Below are positions 8,460-16,676 of a DNA stretch of 64,000 nucleotides, piece by piece. Numbering within the stretch: the stretch's first letter is position 1; each line of letters opens with the position of its first letter. The stretch covers positions 20,030 to 84,029 of the forward strand of contig WHTA01000019.1 of assembly GCA_009379825.1 (NCBI GenBank), written 5' to 3'. The stretch comes from Streptosporangiales bacterium (lineage in GTDB: Bacteria; Actinomycetota; Actinomycetes; Streptosporangiales; WHST01). The notes under the pieces are model-generated. The model was not told the DNA's origin. It saw only the letters and a program-made list of their open reading frames with translations, and ran no database searches. The translations under genes were made by a program, and so were the position numbers.

Positions 8460-8479
8460 GGCCTCGTCGAAGCGGACGG

Positions 8480-9607
8480 TCACCCCTCGGCGGTGCGATG
8501 CTCGCGAGCCTCCCGCCGCACCTTCCGCACGTCGAAGTCGTTGTACTGCGCCGCCAGGCTGTAGTCGACCAGGTCGACCTTCTTCAGGTCGATGCCCTCC
8601 TCGATGATGCCGTACTTGGCGAAGGCGTCGACGGTGTCCTGGACCTCGGCGATGTCCTGCTTGCCGTAGCCACCGGTACTCGCCTTGCCACCGGTGAGCT
8701 CCAGCCGTCGCTCCAGGATCCGCACCGACTGGTCCTTGGCCACCTTCTTCGACACGCCCACCGGACGCGACTCGGGGAACTTCTCGAAATGGATGCCGAT
8801 GCCCGCCTCCGGGTTGGTCTCCGAGAAGACCATCGCCTTGAAGAATGCGCGGGCCAGCTTCGCGACCTGTTTCGGCTGCTCCTCCAACGTGTCGGCGTGG
8901 ACGACGAGAGTCGACGTACCCGTCACGTCGTTCAGCGGAGACGGCAGGACCCGCATCTTCGTCTTGAGCAGGTCACCGATCACCAGGTTCGGCGAGTCCC
9001 AGCCGCCGTACGCGTCGATCTTGCCGGTGCGCAACGCCTCCGCGGCCTGCGCACCGAGTCCGACGGGGAGGAACTCCACGGCGCGCTCCGGGTCGAGACC
9101 TGCCTGCTTCACCACACCCTTGGTGTAGAGGAAGCTGCCAGAGGTGAAGCTGGGAACACCGATCGTCTTCCCCTTCAGGTCCGCGGGCTTGCGTACGGAG
9201 CTCTTCCCCGGCACCGCGATCTCGAAGATGTTGCCGTTGGTCATGCCGATGATCCGAATGTTGGGATCCCTGTGGTACGCGGCGATCGTCGACGCGAGCG
9301 ACGCGTACGTCATGAACGCGTTGCCCGTGACCACGCCCTTCACCGCCGAGGTAGCGCCGTCCACCGCCTGGATCTTCACGTCGAGCCCTTCGTCGGCGAA
9401 GTACCCGGCGGCGAGTGGCACCGAGGTGTACGACGCGGACGCCGCGGTCAGCGCCTTGTCGGGACCGACGAACGTGATGGGCTGCGACTTCCCGTCCGAC
9501 GCCTCCGACCCGCCGCTTCCGCAGCCAGACGCTGTCGCCGCGAGTACCACCACCGCACACGCGGCGCCCAATGCCTGCAAGGTCTTGCGGGGCCTTATCC
9601 GGAGCAT
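8480..9607 (-). CDS. ABC transporter substrate-binding protein (nitrate/sulfonate/taurine type)
   Basis: 375-residue secreted lipoprotein: basic start, hydrophobic segment and lipobox TASGC around residue 29, then a glycine/serine linker. The mature part follows the SsuA/TauA/ThiY fold ('PLAAGYFADEGLDVKIQ', 'KGKTIGVPSFTSGSFLY', 'ALRTGKIDAYGGWDSP'). ATG 9607 has GGAGGG seven bases upstream. It is the last gene of a six-gene operon that supplies its own permease and ATPase, together with an M19 dipeptidase and two unrecognised proteins. The ligand is unknown; an amide or peptide-like compound would fit the dipeptidase. Confidence 0.87.
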   Translation of the reverse strand: MLRIRPRKTLQALGAACAVVVLAATASGCGSGGSEASDGKSQPITFVGPDKALTAASASYTSVPLAAGYFADEGLDVKIQAVDGATSAVKGVVTGNAFMTYASLASTIAAYHRDPNIRIIGMTNGNIFEIAVPGKSSVRKPADLKGKTIGVPSFTSGSFLYTKGVVKQAGLDPERAVEFLPVGLGAQAAEALRTGKIDAYGGWDSPNLVIGDLLKTKMRVLPSPLNDVTGTSTLVVHADTLEEQPKQVAKLARAFFKAMVFSETNPEAGIGIHFEKFPESRPVGVSKKVAKDQSVRILERRLELTGGKASTGGYGKQDIAEVQDTVDAFAKYGIIEEGIDLKKVDLVDYSLAAQYNDFDVRKVRREAREHRTAEG

Positions 9608-9641
9608 GGGTTGCCCTCCTTCATCAGGTGATGCTCTTCGA

Positions 9642-10481
9642 TCACCGGTTACGTCGAAACGCGCGCTCCAGCACGGTGAGCGCGCCGTACATCAACAGCC
9701 CGAACGCCGCGAGCACGATCAACATCGCGTACGTCGCCGCGGTATCTCCGGTGTCCGCGTAGAGCTTGATCGCGTAACCGACACCCACCCGGGCAGCCAC
9801 GAACTCCCCGACGATCGCTCCGATCAGCGCCAGCACCGCGGCGCTGTTGAGCGCGGGAAAGATGAATGCCAGGGCGTTGGGGATCCGCAGGTAGCGGAGC
9901 TCCTGCTACTTGCTCGCGCGCATGGACCGGAACAGGTCGATCTCGTCGTCACTGATCTCCGTCAGCCCGGCGATCGTGTTGACCAGGATCGGGAAGAACG
10001 CGAGCAGTACGGCGAGCACCGCCTTCGGGGCGAGCCCGTACCCGAACGCCGCAACGACCAGCGGCGCGACGGCGACCTTCGGAAAGGTCTGTGACGCCAC
10101 GATGTAGGGATAGATCGCCCTGCGGATCACAGGCGAGAGAGCGAACAGCGAACCGATGACCACCGCGGCCACCAGGGAGATCGCGAAGCCCAGCAGTGTC
10201 TCGGTGGCGGTCGCCCAGAGGTGCGGCCAGAGCTGTCCCGACGTGACGCTCTCGACGAGTGCCGCAACCACGTCGACCGGTGCGGCCAGGATGAACCCGG
10301 AAACGATGCCGAAGCGGGTAAGCAGGTCCCAGGTCACCAGGATCAACGCGAGGAATGCCGCGGACAACAGCGGTGCGGCTCCCGCCCGCAGGCGACGGTT
10401 TCTGGTCAGGCTCGGGGTCTCCCCGGTCTCCGCGATGCCGGCGATGCTGCTCGAGCGGTCGGCAAGCTTCGTGTCAGCCAT
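9642..10481 (-). pseudogene. ABC transporter permease interrupted by an in-frame amber codon
   Basis: Permease of the SsuC/TauC type, about 279 residues over six membrane helices. It reads cleanly from ATG 10481 (GGAGG upstream) except for a TAG at 9906-9908, in the middle of the conserved cytoplasmic EAA loop ('LFRSMRAS-K-stop-QELRYLRIPNAL'). Homologues carry Trp here, so TGG to TAG explains the lesion. The frame continues after the stop with the last two helices ('AVLALIGAIVGEFVAARVG'). Either the importer is dead, the stop is read through, or the base is miscalled. The ATG overlaps the end of the ATPase gene. Confidence 0.85.
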
Positions 10482-11301
10482 TGTCGCCGTCCTCCTCGAG
10501 CCGCCGTGCGGCATCGAGCGATCTGCGCACGGTGCGCACCGTTTCGTAGAAGGCCTCGTCCGTACGCAGAGCGGCGCTCCTCGGGCGAGGCAACTCGACG
10601 GGGATCGACTCCCAGATCCGGCCGGGTCGCGGCTGCATCACCACCACCCGGTCGGACAGGAGCACGGCCTCGGTGATGTTGTGCGTGACGAACACGACCG
10701 TCTTCGGCTCCGCCTGCCAGATACGCAACAGCTCGTCGTTCAGCTCCTCACGGGTGAACTCGTCCAACGCGCTGAACGGCACGTCCATCAGCAGGACGGA
10801 CGGCTTGCTCACGAGCGCCCGCGCGATGGCGACGCGCTGCTCCATCCCGCCGGACAGCTCCTTGGGATAGTGCCGCTCGAAACCGTCCAGGTGCACCAAC
10901 TTCAGCAGGTCCATGGCGTACGCGCGTACGTCCTTGCCCAGCTGGCGACGGATCGCCATCGGCAGCAGCACGTTGTCGAGCGCCGTACGCCATCGCAGCA
11001 GTGTGGGTTTCTGGAACGCCAGGCTCACTTCCTCGCGGGGCCGATCGACGCGAGCCGCCCCTACGGTGATGGTTCCCGCCTCAGGAGCGACCAGGCCGGC
11101 GATGACCTTGAGCAAGGTGGATTTCCCGCATCCACTCGGGCCGATGAGCGACACGAACTCGCCGCTCGGGATGTCCAGCGACACCCTGGAGAGCGCGTGC
11201 ACAGCCCGGCCTTTCGCGCGGAAGGTGTGCGACACATCGTCGACGACGATCGGCTCCTGCGCCGTGGCAGGAGGCCTGTCGTCCAGCTCGGTCGTAGCCA
11301 G
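10474..11301 (-). CDS. ABC transporter ATP-binding protein (SsuB/TauB type), non-canonical start
   Basis: ATPase of the nitrate/sulfonate/taurine importer class. Walker A GPSGCGKST, Q-loop FQKPTLLRW, signature LSGGMEQR, Walker B VLLMDVPF and switch His in VTHN. The Walker B region has Val where Glu usually follows Asp ('LLMDVPFSALDE'; family usually DEPF), an odd substitution at the catalytic base. No ATG, GTG or TTG opens this frame before the ATP-binding fold; the natural-looking N-terminus starts at CTG 11301 ('LATTELDDRPPA'), so either CTG is used or the codon is mutated or miscalled. It overlaps the 3' end of the dipeptidase gene. Confidence 0.75.
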   Translation of the reverse strand: MATTELDDRPPATAQEPIVVDDVSHTFRAKGRAVHALSRVSLDIPSGEFVSLIGPSGCGKSTLLKVIAGLVAPEAGTITVGAARVDRPREEVSLAFQKPTLLRWRTALDNVLLPMAIRRQLGKDVRAYAMDLLKLVHLDGFERHYPKELSGGMEQRVAIARALVSKPSVLLMDVPFSALDEFTREELNDELLRIWQAEPKTVVFVTHNITEAVLLSDRVVVMQPRPGRIWESIPVELPRPRSAALRTDEAFYETVRTVRRSLDAARRLEEDGDNG

Positions 11302-12230
11302 TTCCCGCCCATCACCGCTTCGACGTCTGGTTCGGCGAATCCCCGCCGAACCAGCGCCTCCTTGATGTTCGGGAAGTCGGCGGCGCTGGCGAGCCAGTCC
11401 AGTGGCGGTTGCTTTCCTGGACGCTCCGGTGTGCCGGCACCGTACTGCGTGCGGCGGGTCCAGCGTCCCTTGCGCATCCACTCCAGCTCGACCTGTCCTG
11501 TCTTCGTGCTCAGGTCGGTGCCGATCCCGACGTGCTCGACGCCGAGGATCTCGACTGCGCGTTCCACCAACTCGGCCCACTTGTCCGGGGACTCGCCCCA
11601 TGGGCCAGTGATGTTCCGGTACGCCGCCAGACCCAGCACGCCGCCGCGCTCTGCGAGCGCCTTCAGCAGGTCGTCTCCCTTGTTCCTGGGATGTGCGAAC
11701 ACCGAAGCAGGATTGGCATGTGTGACGGCCACCGGTTGGGCCGAGTGTTCGATCGCGTCCAGGCCTGTCCGCTCCCCTACGTGGGACAGGTCGACCAGCA
11801 TACCGACGCGGTTCATCTCGTCGACCAGCTCGCGCCCGAACCGCGACAGCCCCGAGTCCGCCGGTTCGTAGCAGGAACCGCCGTACGTGTTCTGGTTGTT
11901 GTAGGTCAGCTGACAGACCCGCATCCCCATGTGCCAGAACAGCTCGACGAAACGCAGGCGCTCGTTGAACGGCGTCGAGTTCTGTGCGCCGAGCAGGATG
12001 GCGGTCTTCCCTGCCGCGTGGATGCGCTCGATGTCCGCAGCGGTGACGGCGATCTCCACCAGGTCCTCGTTGTCGCGTTCCAGGTCACGCCACCGGGCGA
12101 TGTTCTCCATCGTCTCGAGTGCGTCCTCCCAGAAGGCGAGGGTCGCCGTGACGCATCCGACGCCACCGGTGCGCAGGTCGAGAAGGACCTCTCGGTCGTT
12201 GCTGCATTCGAGGCCGTCCACGAAAAGCAT
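11061..12230 (-). CDS. M19 (renal-dipeptidase-like) peptidase, stop codon missing
   Basis: Zinc dipeptidase-like TIM-barrel protein of family M19. Clear motifs: 'QLTYNNQNTYGGSCYE', 'VDLSHVGERT' and 'THANPASVFAHPRNK' (metal histidines) and 'HVGIGTDLS'. ATG 12230 has AGAGGA upstream. The N-terminal HxD metal pair of classic dipeptidases is absent; this region reads VDGLECSND, which marks a divergent subfamily. Homology ends at 'GGNWLR' near 11,290, but no stop follows and the frame runs on about 75 codons inside the ATPase gene, so the true stop has been lost or the sequence has an indel there. Confidence 0.8.
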   Translation of the reverse strand: MLFVDGLECSNDREVLLDLRTGGVGCVTATLAFWEDALETMENIARWRDLERDNEDLVEIAVTAADIERIHAAGKTAILLGAQNSTPFNERLRFVELFWHMGMRVCQLTYNNQNTYGGSCYEPADSGLSRFGRELVDEMNRVGMLVDLSHVGERTGLDAIEHSAQPVAVTHANPASVFAHPRNKGDDLLKALAERGGVLGLAAYRNITGPWGESPDKWAELVERAVEILGVEHVGIGTDLSTKTGQVELEWMRKGRWTRRTQYGAGTPERPGKQPPLDWLASAADFPNIKEALVRRGFAEPDVEAVMGGNWLRPSWTTGLLPRRRSRSSSTMCRTPSARKAGLCTRSPGCRWTSRAASSCRSSARVDAGNPPCSRSSPAWSLLRREPSP

Positions 12231-12244
12231 TCCGCTTCCTCTCC

Positions 12245-12967
12245 CTACACTCGTGTCTCGTCGAACCCAGGTGCTGTGCGGCCCTGGTAGAGGTCCTTGT
12301 CGACGACCTCGTCGGTGTCGCCGAAGACGCGCCCCGCTTCGTCGATCAACGTCGCGCCCGCGTGCCGCCGGGACACCGGATCGTCCGGCGACAGCACCAG
12401 GTTCGACTTCCGGTACAGCCGCCACCACAGCTCTTCGTCGACGCCGATGCCCGTGGGCGCCGACTCGTACGGCACGAGGTCCTCCGGTGCGAGCTGCCCA
12501 CAGGGGCGTACCTTCACCACGCACTCCCCCGACTCCGATGTGACCTCGACCGTCGGGTCACCGGCGCCCAATGACGCGCTCAGACCACCGAGGAACGCCG
12601 CGCTTCGCACCTCCCGTACGCGCAGCTCGTGCTCACCGACCACACCGACGGTGCGCACCAGGTCGAGCAGTGCCGGCAGCACGAGCAGCGCGTGCTGGGC
12701 GACACAGTCCACGCTCGTCACCGAGCAGCCTGACTCCGTCACCACGAGTTCGCCCGGCCGGGCAGCCGTACCGGCATCCAGTCCGGTCACCAACTCGGCC
12801 AACGCGTCGAGACCCGCCGACTCGCACGCGAGCACGGCGTCCCGGATCGGCGGCACCGCCCCGAGTGGCAACCCCTGCAACAGCAGCAGGCGATCTACCA
12901 CCAGCCGGCATTCTCTCGGCGACACCCGCAACACGCCGGTCGGCGGCTCGCTCGCAGCTCTCCTCAC
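12245..12967 (-). CDS. Conserved-looking protein of unknown function (240 aa)
   Basis: I do not recognise this protein. GTG 12967 overlaps the stop of the preceding 626-residue protein as GTGA, so the two are translated together and probably work together. No signal peptide or membrane helix is seen. The middle carries a leucine-rich helical stretch ('DAVLACESAGLDALAELVTG', 'ALLVLPALLDLVRTVG'), and the C-terminal third is rich in charged residues and ends '...RRHAGATLIDEAGRVFGD'. A longer open frame upstream is only the shadow of the neighbour. Its place between the 626-residue protein and a dipeptidase suggests an enzyme or assembly role in the same pathway. Confidence 0.65.
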   Translation of the reverse strand: MRRAASEPPTGVLRVSPRECRLVVDRLLLLQGLPLGAVPPIRDAVLACESAGLDALAELVTGLDAGTAARPGELVVTESGCSVTSVDCVAQHALLVLPALLDLVRTVGVVGEHELRVREVRSAAFLGGLSASLGAGDPTVEVTSESGECVVKVRPCGQLAPEDLVPYESAPTGIGVDEELWWRLYRKSNLVLSPDDPVSRRHAGATLIDEAGRVFGDTDEVVDKDLYQGRTAPGFDETRV

Positions 12968-14844
12968 GAGCCCACCGCCGAGAGCGTCGAGTTCCCGGCG
13001 ACGCCCGCCGGTCGCGTCGGCCAGAACCAGTCCTGGTGTGGACCTCTCCCTGCCGTCAGGTCGCTCCTGCTCGGAGCACCGTGGAACAGCAGTCCGCGCA
13101 GGTTGCGGTTGAGGAAGTCGCACGTCTTGTCCAACCCGTAGAAGGCGACGTTGACGAGCCGGATGATCTCTGCGGGCCGGAAGTGCTCGCTGCGCATGTA
13201 CATCGCCGGCGAGTGGTAGTCGACCCCTCGGAGGTGCTGTATTCGTTGCACCCATGCGCGGTGTTGGGGGTGCCGCAGCAGGAAGAACCCGACCGGTGCG
13301 TCCTGTTCGGCGCCACGCAGGTCACGGTCGAGCCGCGGCAACAGCTCGGGTAGGTCGACGGCGAAGTCCACGGTGCCGTCGGGAACCTCATCGCGCGGTC
13401 CGCGCCTGGGTTCCTCTGCGTTCCTCGACTTGTACCAGACGTAGCGATCGTCGCCAGTGGTCTCTGCCTCGGAGTGCAGCGCCCAGGCGTACTCGGCGTG
13501 CAGCAGGTCGCGGAACTCGGCGACGGTCATCCGCGGGTCCGCCTGAGGCACACTCTCGACGATCTGCCGGTCCAGCAGCTCGTCCGCAACCGTCGGCACC
13601 AACTCCACCAGGAGTGCATGGAGCGTCTCCGCCGTCTCCATCCCTGCCGTCGCATCGACCTGGTCGGCGAGGTAGGCGAGCGGCAGCTCGCGGGGCCTGC
13701 CGTCCATCGTGCCGTGTGCCCTGAACTCCACCAACCGGTGTCTGGCCTGGTGCGCGAGCTCGCTCGCGACCTGCGTGCCGCTGGCGAAGATCTGGTAGAC
13801 GGTCTGGTCCTCGGCACGGAAGGTGATCGCCCGGTCGAGCAGGTCCATCAACCGACCGGTCTGCGGCGAGTCAGGCGACAACGGCAGGCTCTTCGCGTGG
13901 GCGAGTGCCAGCTCGCGCAGCTCGATCCAGCGCGCGACGATCTGCGGGTGCCAGTTGACCCAGAGCACGAGGCCCAGCCCGGAACCGTTCCCCAGCCCCA
14001 CGTAGCGCCTGAGCTGCGGGTCGAACGGCACCGCCGCCCGGCTCCGGGTCTGGGCCAGGTGCTCGGCCAGGTCCAGGCTGAACTCCCGCATCAGGTAGGC
14101 GGCGAGCAGCTGCGCCTGGTACGGCTGCCGCAGCGGATGTTCTGCCCCGTACGACCGGAACGGCCTGGTGCCGAAGGTGCCGTTCGCGTCCAGGCCGGTG
14201 TTCCGCATCAGGTAACCGATTCGGGCGAGCTCGGCGAGGTCCGACTGACGGCCGGCGGCGAGCGCAGGCACGGCGGCGTCGAACGCCCGCAGGCTCCGGT
14301 TGGCCCGGCACCAGACAAGCGTGTTGCTCGGTGCGCGGCCGGCATACAGCTTCGGCAGCTCCTCGCGGGTACGGCCGGCGGCGAGCGCAGGCACGGCGGC
14401 GTCGAACGCCCACAGGCTCCGGTTGGCCCGGCACCAGACAAGCGTGTTGCTCGGTGCGCGGCCGGCATACAGCTTCGGCAGCTCCTCGCGGGTACGGCCG
14501 ACGTCGTCTTCGTCGACCGGCGCCTCGACGAGTGCACCCATCATGTCCCAGCTCTGGCCGATGATCCGCGGTGAACGGCCCTTCGGGTCCGGCTCGTTGG
14601 AGAAGACCAGGAACTCGAACTCCAGCTGACCGGTCGACACCCGGAACCGTGCCTCGCCGCGTCCCGCGCCATCCAGGTCCCACGCGACGACCCGCACCTG
14701 CCAGCCGTCACGGGTCATCCGGTTGACCAACGCCCGCGACGCCGAGAGTCGCGTCGGCTGAAGCGCCGCCAGCCGAGCTGGTTGCATGACCACGGCGGGG
14801 GGCCGTAGGGGAACCGCGGTGGCGACGGACTCTGCTGGCAGCAT
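12964..14844 (-). CDS. Large cytosolic protein of unknown function (626 aa) with internal duplication
   Basis: I do not recognise this protein. ATG 14844 has GAGAGGAG upstream. There is no signal peptide or membrane helix; it is rich in Arg, Glu, His and Trp, with probable helical regions and conserved-looking segments such as 'WVNWHPQIVARWIELREL', 'AYLMREFSLDLAEHLAQ', 'AEYAWALHSEAETTGDDRY' and 'MYMRSEHFRPAEIIRLVN'. Residues of a 41-residue stretch occur twice in tandem (123-bp duplication at 14248-14493), which is probably recent and may be specific to this strain or assembly. It is the first gene of the operon that also encodes a 240-residue partner, an M19 dipeptidase and an ABC importer, divergent from a LysR regulator. 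Confidence 0.7.
   Translation of the reverse strand: MLPAESVATAVPLRPPAVVMQPARLAALQPTRLSASRALVNRMTRDGWQVRVVAWDLDGAGRGEARFRVSTGQLEFEFLVFSNEPDPKGRSPRIIGQSWDMMGALVEAPVDEDDVGRTREELPKLYAGRAPSNTLVWCRANRSLWAFDAAVPALAAGRTREELPKLYAGRAPSNTLVWCRANRSLRAFDAAVPALAAGRQSDLAELARIGYLMRNTGLDANGTFGTRPFRSYGAEHPLRQPYQAQLLAAYLMREFSLDLAEHLAQTRSRAAVPFDPQLRRYVGLGNGSGLGLVLWVNWHPQIVARWIELRELALAHAKSLPLSPDSPQTGRLMDLLDRAITFRAEDQTVYQIFASGTQVASELAHQARHRLVEFRAHGTMDGRPRELPLAYLADQVDATAGMETAETLHALLVELVPTVADELLDRQIVESVPQADPRMTVAEFRDLLHAEYAWALHSEAETTGDDRYVWYKSRNAEEPRRGPRDEVPDGTVDFAVDLPELLPRLDRDLRGAEQDAPVGFFLLRHPQHRAWVQRIQHLRGVDYHSPAMYMRSEHFRPAEIIRLVNVAFYGLDKTCDFLNRNLRGLLFHGAPSRSDLTAGRGPHQDWFWPTRPAGVAGNSTLSAVGS
14248..14493. repeat. 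123-bp perfect-phase tandem duplication
   Basis: Copy one is 14248-14370 and copy two 14371-14493; they differ at one base (14289 g against 14412 a), giving Arg in one copy and Trp in the other. The unit is 41 codons, so the reading frame of the 626-residue protein is kept. Confidence 0.9.
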
Positions 14845-14928
14845 CGAGCTCCTCTCGGTTCGCTGGTTGCGTGCGACAAGTACAGCCGGGGCGGTGTGAT
14901 CTGTCCAAGACCAGTTCTCTTGCCACCG

Positions 14929-14947
14929 TGATACGCGTTCCGTATCA
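14929..14947. promoter_or_regulatory. LysR-type operator candidate (TGATACG-N5-CGTATCA)
   Basis: Perfect 7-5-7 inverted repeat containing ATAC-N7-GTAT, the classic T-N11-A layout of LysR-type binding sites. It overlaps TATCAT (14943-14948), which sits exactly seven bases before the LysR ATG, so binding would repress the LysR gene itself and could activate the divergent operon that begins at 14844. Confidence 0.6.
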
Positions 14948-14955
14948 TTGCTGCG

Positions 14956-15837
14956 ATGGAGCTGCGTCGTCTGCGCTACTTCGTCGCGGTCGCCGAGGAG
15001 CTCAGCTTCACCCGGGCGGCAGCGCGGCTGCACATCGCGCAGCCCCCGCTCAGCGAACAGATCAAGCGGCTCGAGCGTGAGCTGGGGGTGCAGCTGTTCG
15101 AGCGAAGCCGCCACTTCGTCCGCATGACCGCTGCCGGTGAGGCACTCCTCACCGAAGCGAAGAACCTGCTCCTACAAGCCGACCGGACCAGGGAGATCGC
15201 GCAGGCGGCACACCGGGGCGAGCATGGCCACCTCGCCATCGGTTGTGTGCCTTCGGGGTTCGCCAACGTCCTGCAGCCCGTCGTCCGACGCTTCGGCAAG
15301 CGCTATCCCGCCGTCTCCCTGTCGTTGCGCGAGCTCATTGGCGAGGCTCAGCTGCGCGAGATCGACGCCCAACGCCTCGATCTCGGCTTCGTCCGTAACC
15401 TGCCGCGCGATGCCGGGTACTGCTCGATCAGCGTCTTGCAGGAGCCGTTCGTCGCGGTGCTGCCCGACGACGACGTGCTCGCCACGCAGGAACGCATACA
15501 CCTCGCCGACCTCTCCGACCGCTCGTTCATGTTCGTCGGCCGGCGGGCAGGAGCCCAGTACTTCGACACGCTCCTACGGGCCTGCCGCGAGGCCGGCTTC
15601 GTGCCGAACGTCATCCAGGAGTGCGACAGCGTGACCACCGAGCTCGGCATGGTCGCCTGTGGCCTCGGCGTCGCACTGGTTCCGGAGTCCATCAGCCAGC
15701 TGGGGGTGCCCGGTGTGGTGTACCGACCCTTGGACCGTTCGGGAGTTCAGCTCGGCCTCTACGCCATCTGGCCGGAGAATCGCTCCTCGACGACCAGGGA
15801 CAGGTTCCTCGAGCTGCTCGAGCCGGGTCAGAGGTAG
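14956..15837 (+). CDS. LysR-family transcriptional regulator
   Basis: 293-residue LysR regulator: N-terminal winged helix ('LSFTRAAARLHIAQPPLSEQ', residues 16-35) followed by a two-lobed effector domain ('LAIGCVPSGFANVLQPVVRR', 'GLGVALVPESIS'). It resembles the BenM/CatM/CbnR branch in the helix-turn-helix. No ribosome site is seen; a leaderless start from TATCAT is likely. It faces the six-gene dipeptidase/ABC operon, whose expression it probably controls in response to a substrate or intermediate. It converges on the damaged SDR gene. Confidence 0.87.
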   Translation: MELRRLRYFVAVAEELSFTRAAARLHIAQPPLSEQIKRLERELGVQLFERSRHFVRMTAAGEALLTEAKNLLLQADRTREIAQAAHRGEHGHLAIGCVPSGFANVLQPVVRRFGKRYPAVSLSLRELIGEAQLREIDAQRLDLGFVRNLPRDAGYCSISVLQEPFVAVLPDDDVLATQERIHLADLSDRSFMFVGRRAGAQYFDTLLRACREAGFVPNVIQECDSVTTELGMVACGLGVALVPESISQLGVPGVVYRPLDRSGVQLGLYAIWPENRSSTTRDRFLELLEPGQR

Positions 15838-15875
15838 CGGGCGCGAGTGTGCGGCTACACAGCCAGCCGGCGGGT

Positions 15876-16665
15876 TCAGCCGAGGCGCAGCAGGTTCGCG
15901 AAACCTAGGCTCGTGGTGAGACCGCCGTCGAGGAGCAGATCGGCTCCGGTCATCGACGCGGCGTCCTCGCTCAGCAGCCAGCGGACGGCCGCGGCGATCT
16001 CGCCCGGCTCGATCATCCGGCCCTGCGGCAGGCCGTCGAGCAGCTCGGCGCGGGCCCGCTCGGCGGCGACGCCACCGCGACGCGACAGCTCCCCCACCAG
16101 CCCGGTCTCGGTCATCTGCGTGGACACCCAGCCCGGGCTGATGCTGTTGACGGTGACGGCGTCCGCCGCGAGCTCCGCCGACCAGACCTGGGTTGAGGTT
16201 GCACAACGCCGCCTTCGACGCACTGTAGGCGCTGTACGTGGGGACGCCGACCCGCGCCGTCATCGAGCAGATGTTCACCACCCGACCCCGGCCGGCGGCC
16301 GCCAGCATGCCGCGCAGGTGCTTGACGGACAGCATGGCGCCGGTGACGTTGACGTCGAACACCTGCCGCCACCGGTCGAGGTCGAGATCCTCGACCGGCG
16401 CCTTGTAGATGATGCCGGCGACGTTCACGAGCGCGTCGACACGACCGGTCTCCTCGGCCAGCCGACGCGCCTGCGCCGCCACGGCGTCCTCGTCGGTCAC
16501 GTCCACCTGTCGCCCGTGCACATCCGTGCATGCGTCGGCGGGGGCTTCGGTGTCGAAGCCGTACGTCGTCCAGCCGGCGGCGGCGAGCGAGTCCGCGACG
16601 GTCTTCCCGATACCGCGGGACGACCCGGTGACTACTGCTACCGGCCGGTCGTATTGCGCCTGCAT
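15876..16665 (-). pseudogene. Short-chain dehydrogenase/reductase, one-base frameshift
   Basis: NAD(P)-dependent SDR of about 262 residues when the frame is repaired. It opens with VAVVTGSSRGIGKTVADSLA (cofactor motif TGxxxGxG), then 'NVAGIIYKAPVEDLD' and the catalytic YSASKAALCNL. At about 16,195 the frame shifts by one extra base; the correct sequence resumes as 'TQVWSAELAADAVTVNSISPGW' and ends 'ASMTGADLLLDGGLTTS'. The total length is one base more than a multiple of three. It is the last gene of the kinase/oxidase/dehydrogenase/transporter operon and probably oxidises or reduces a hydroxyl group of the same substrate. Confidence 0.85.
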
Positions 16666-16676
16666 GCCCGCCACCC

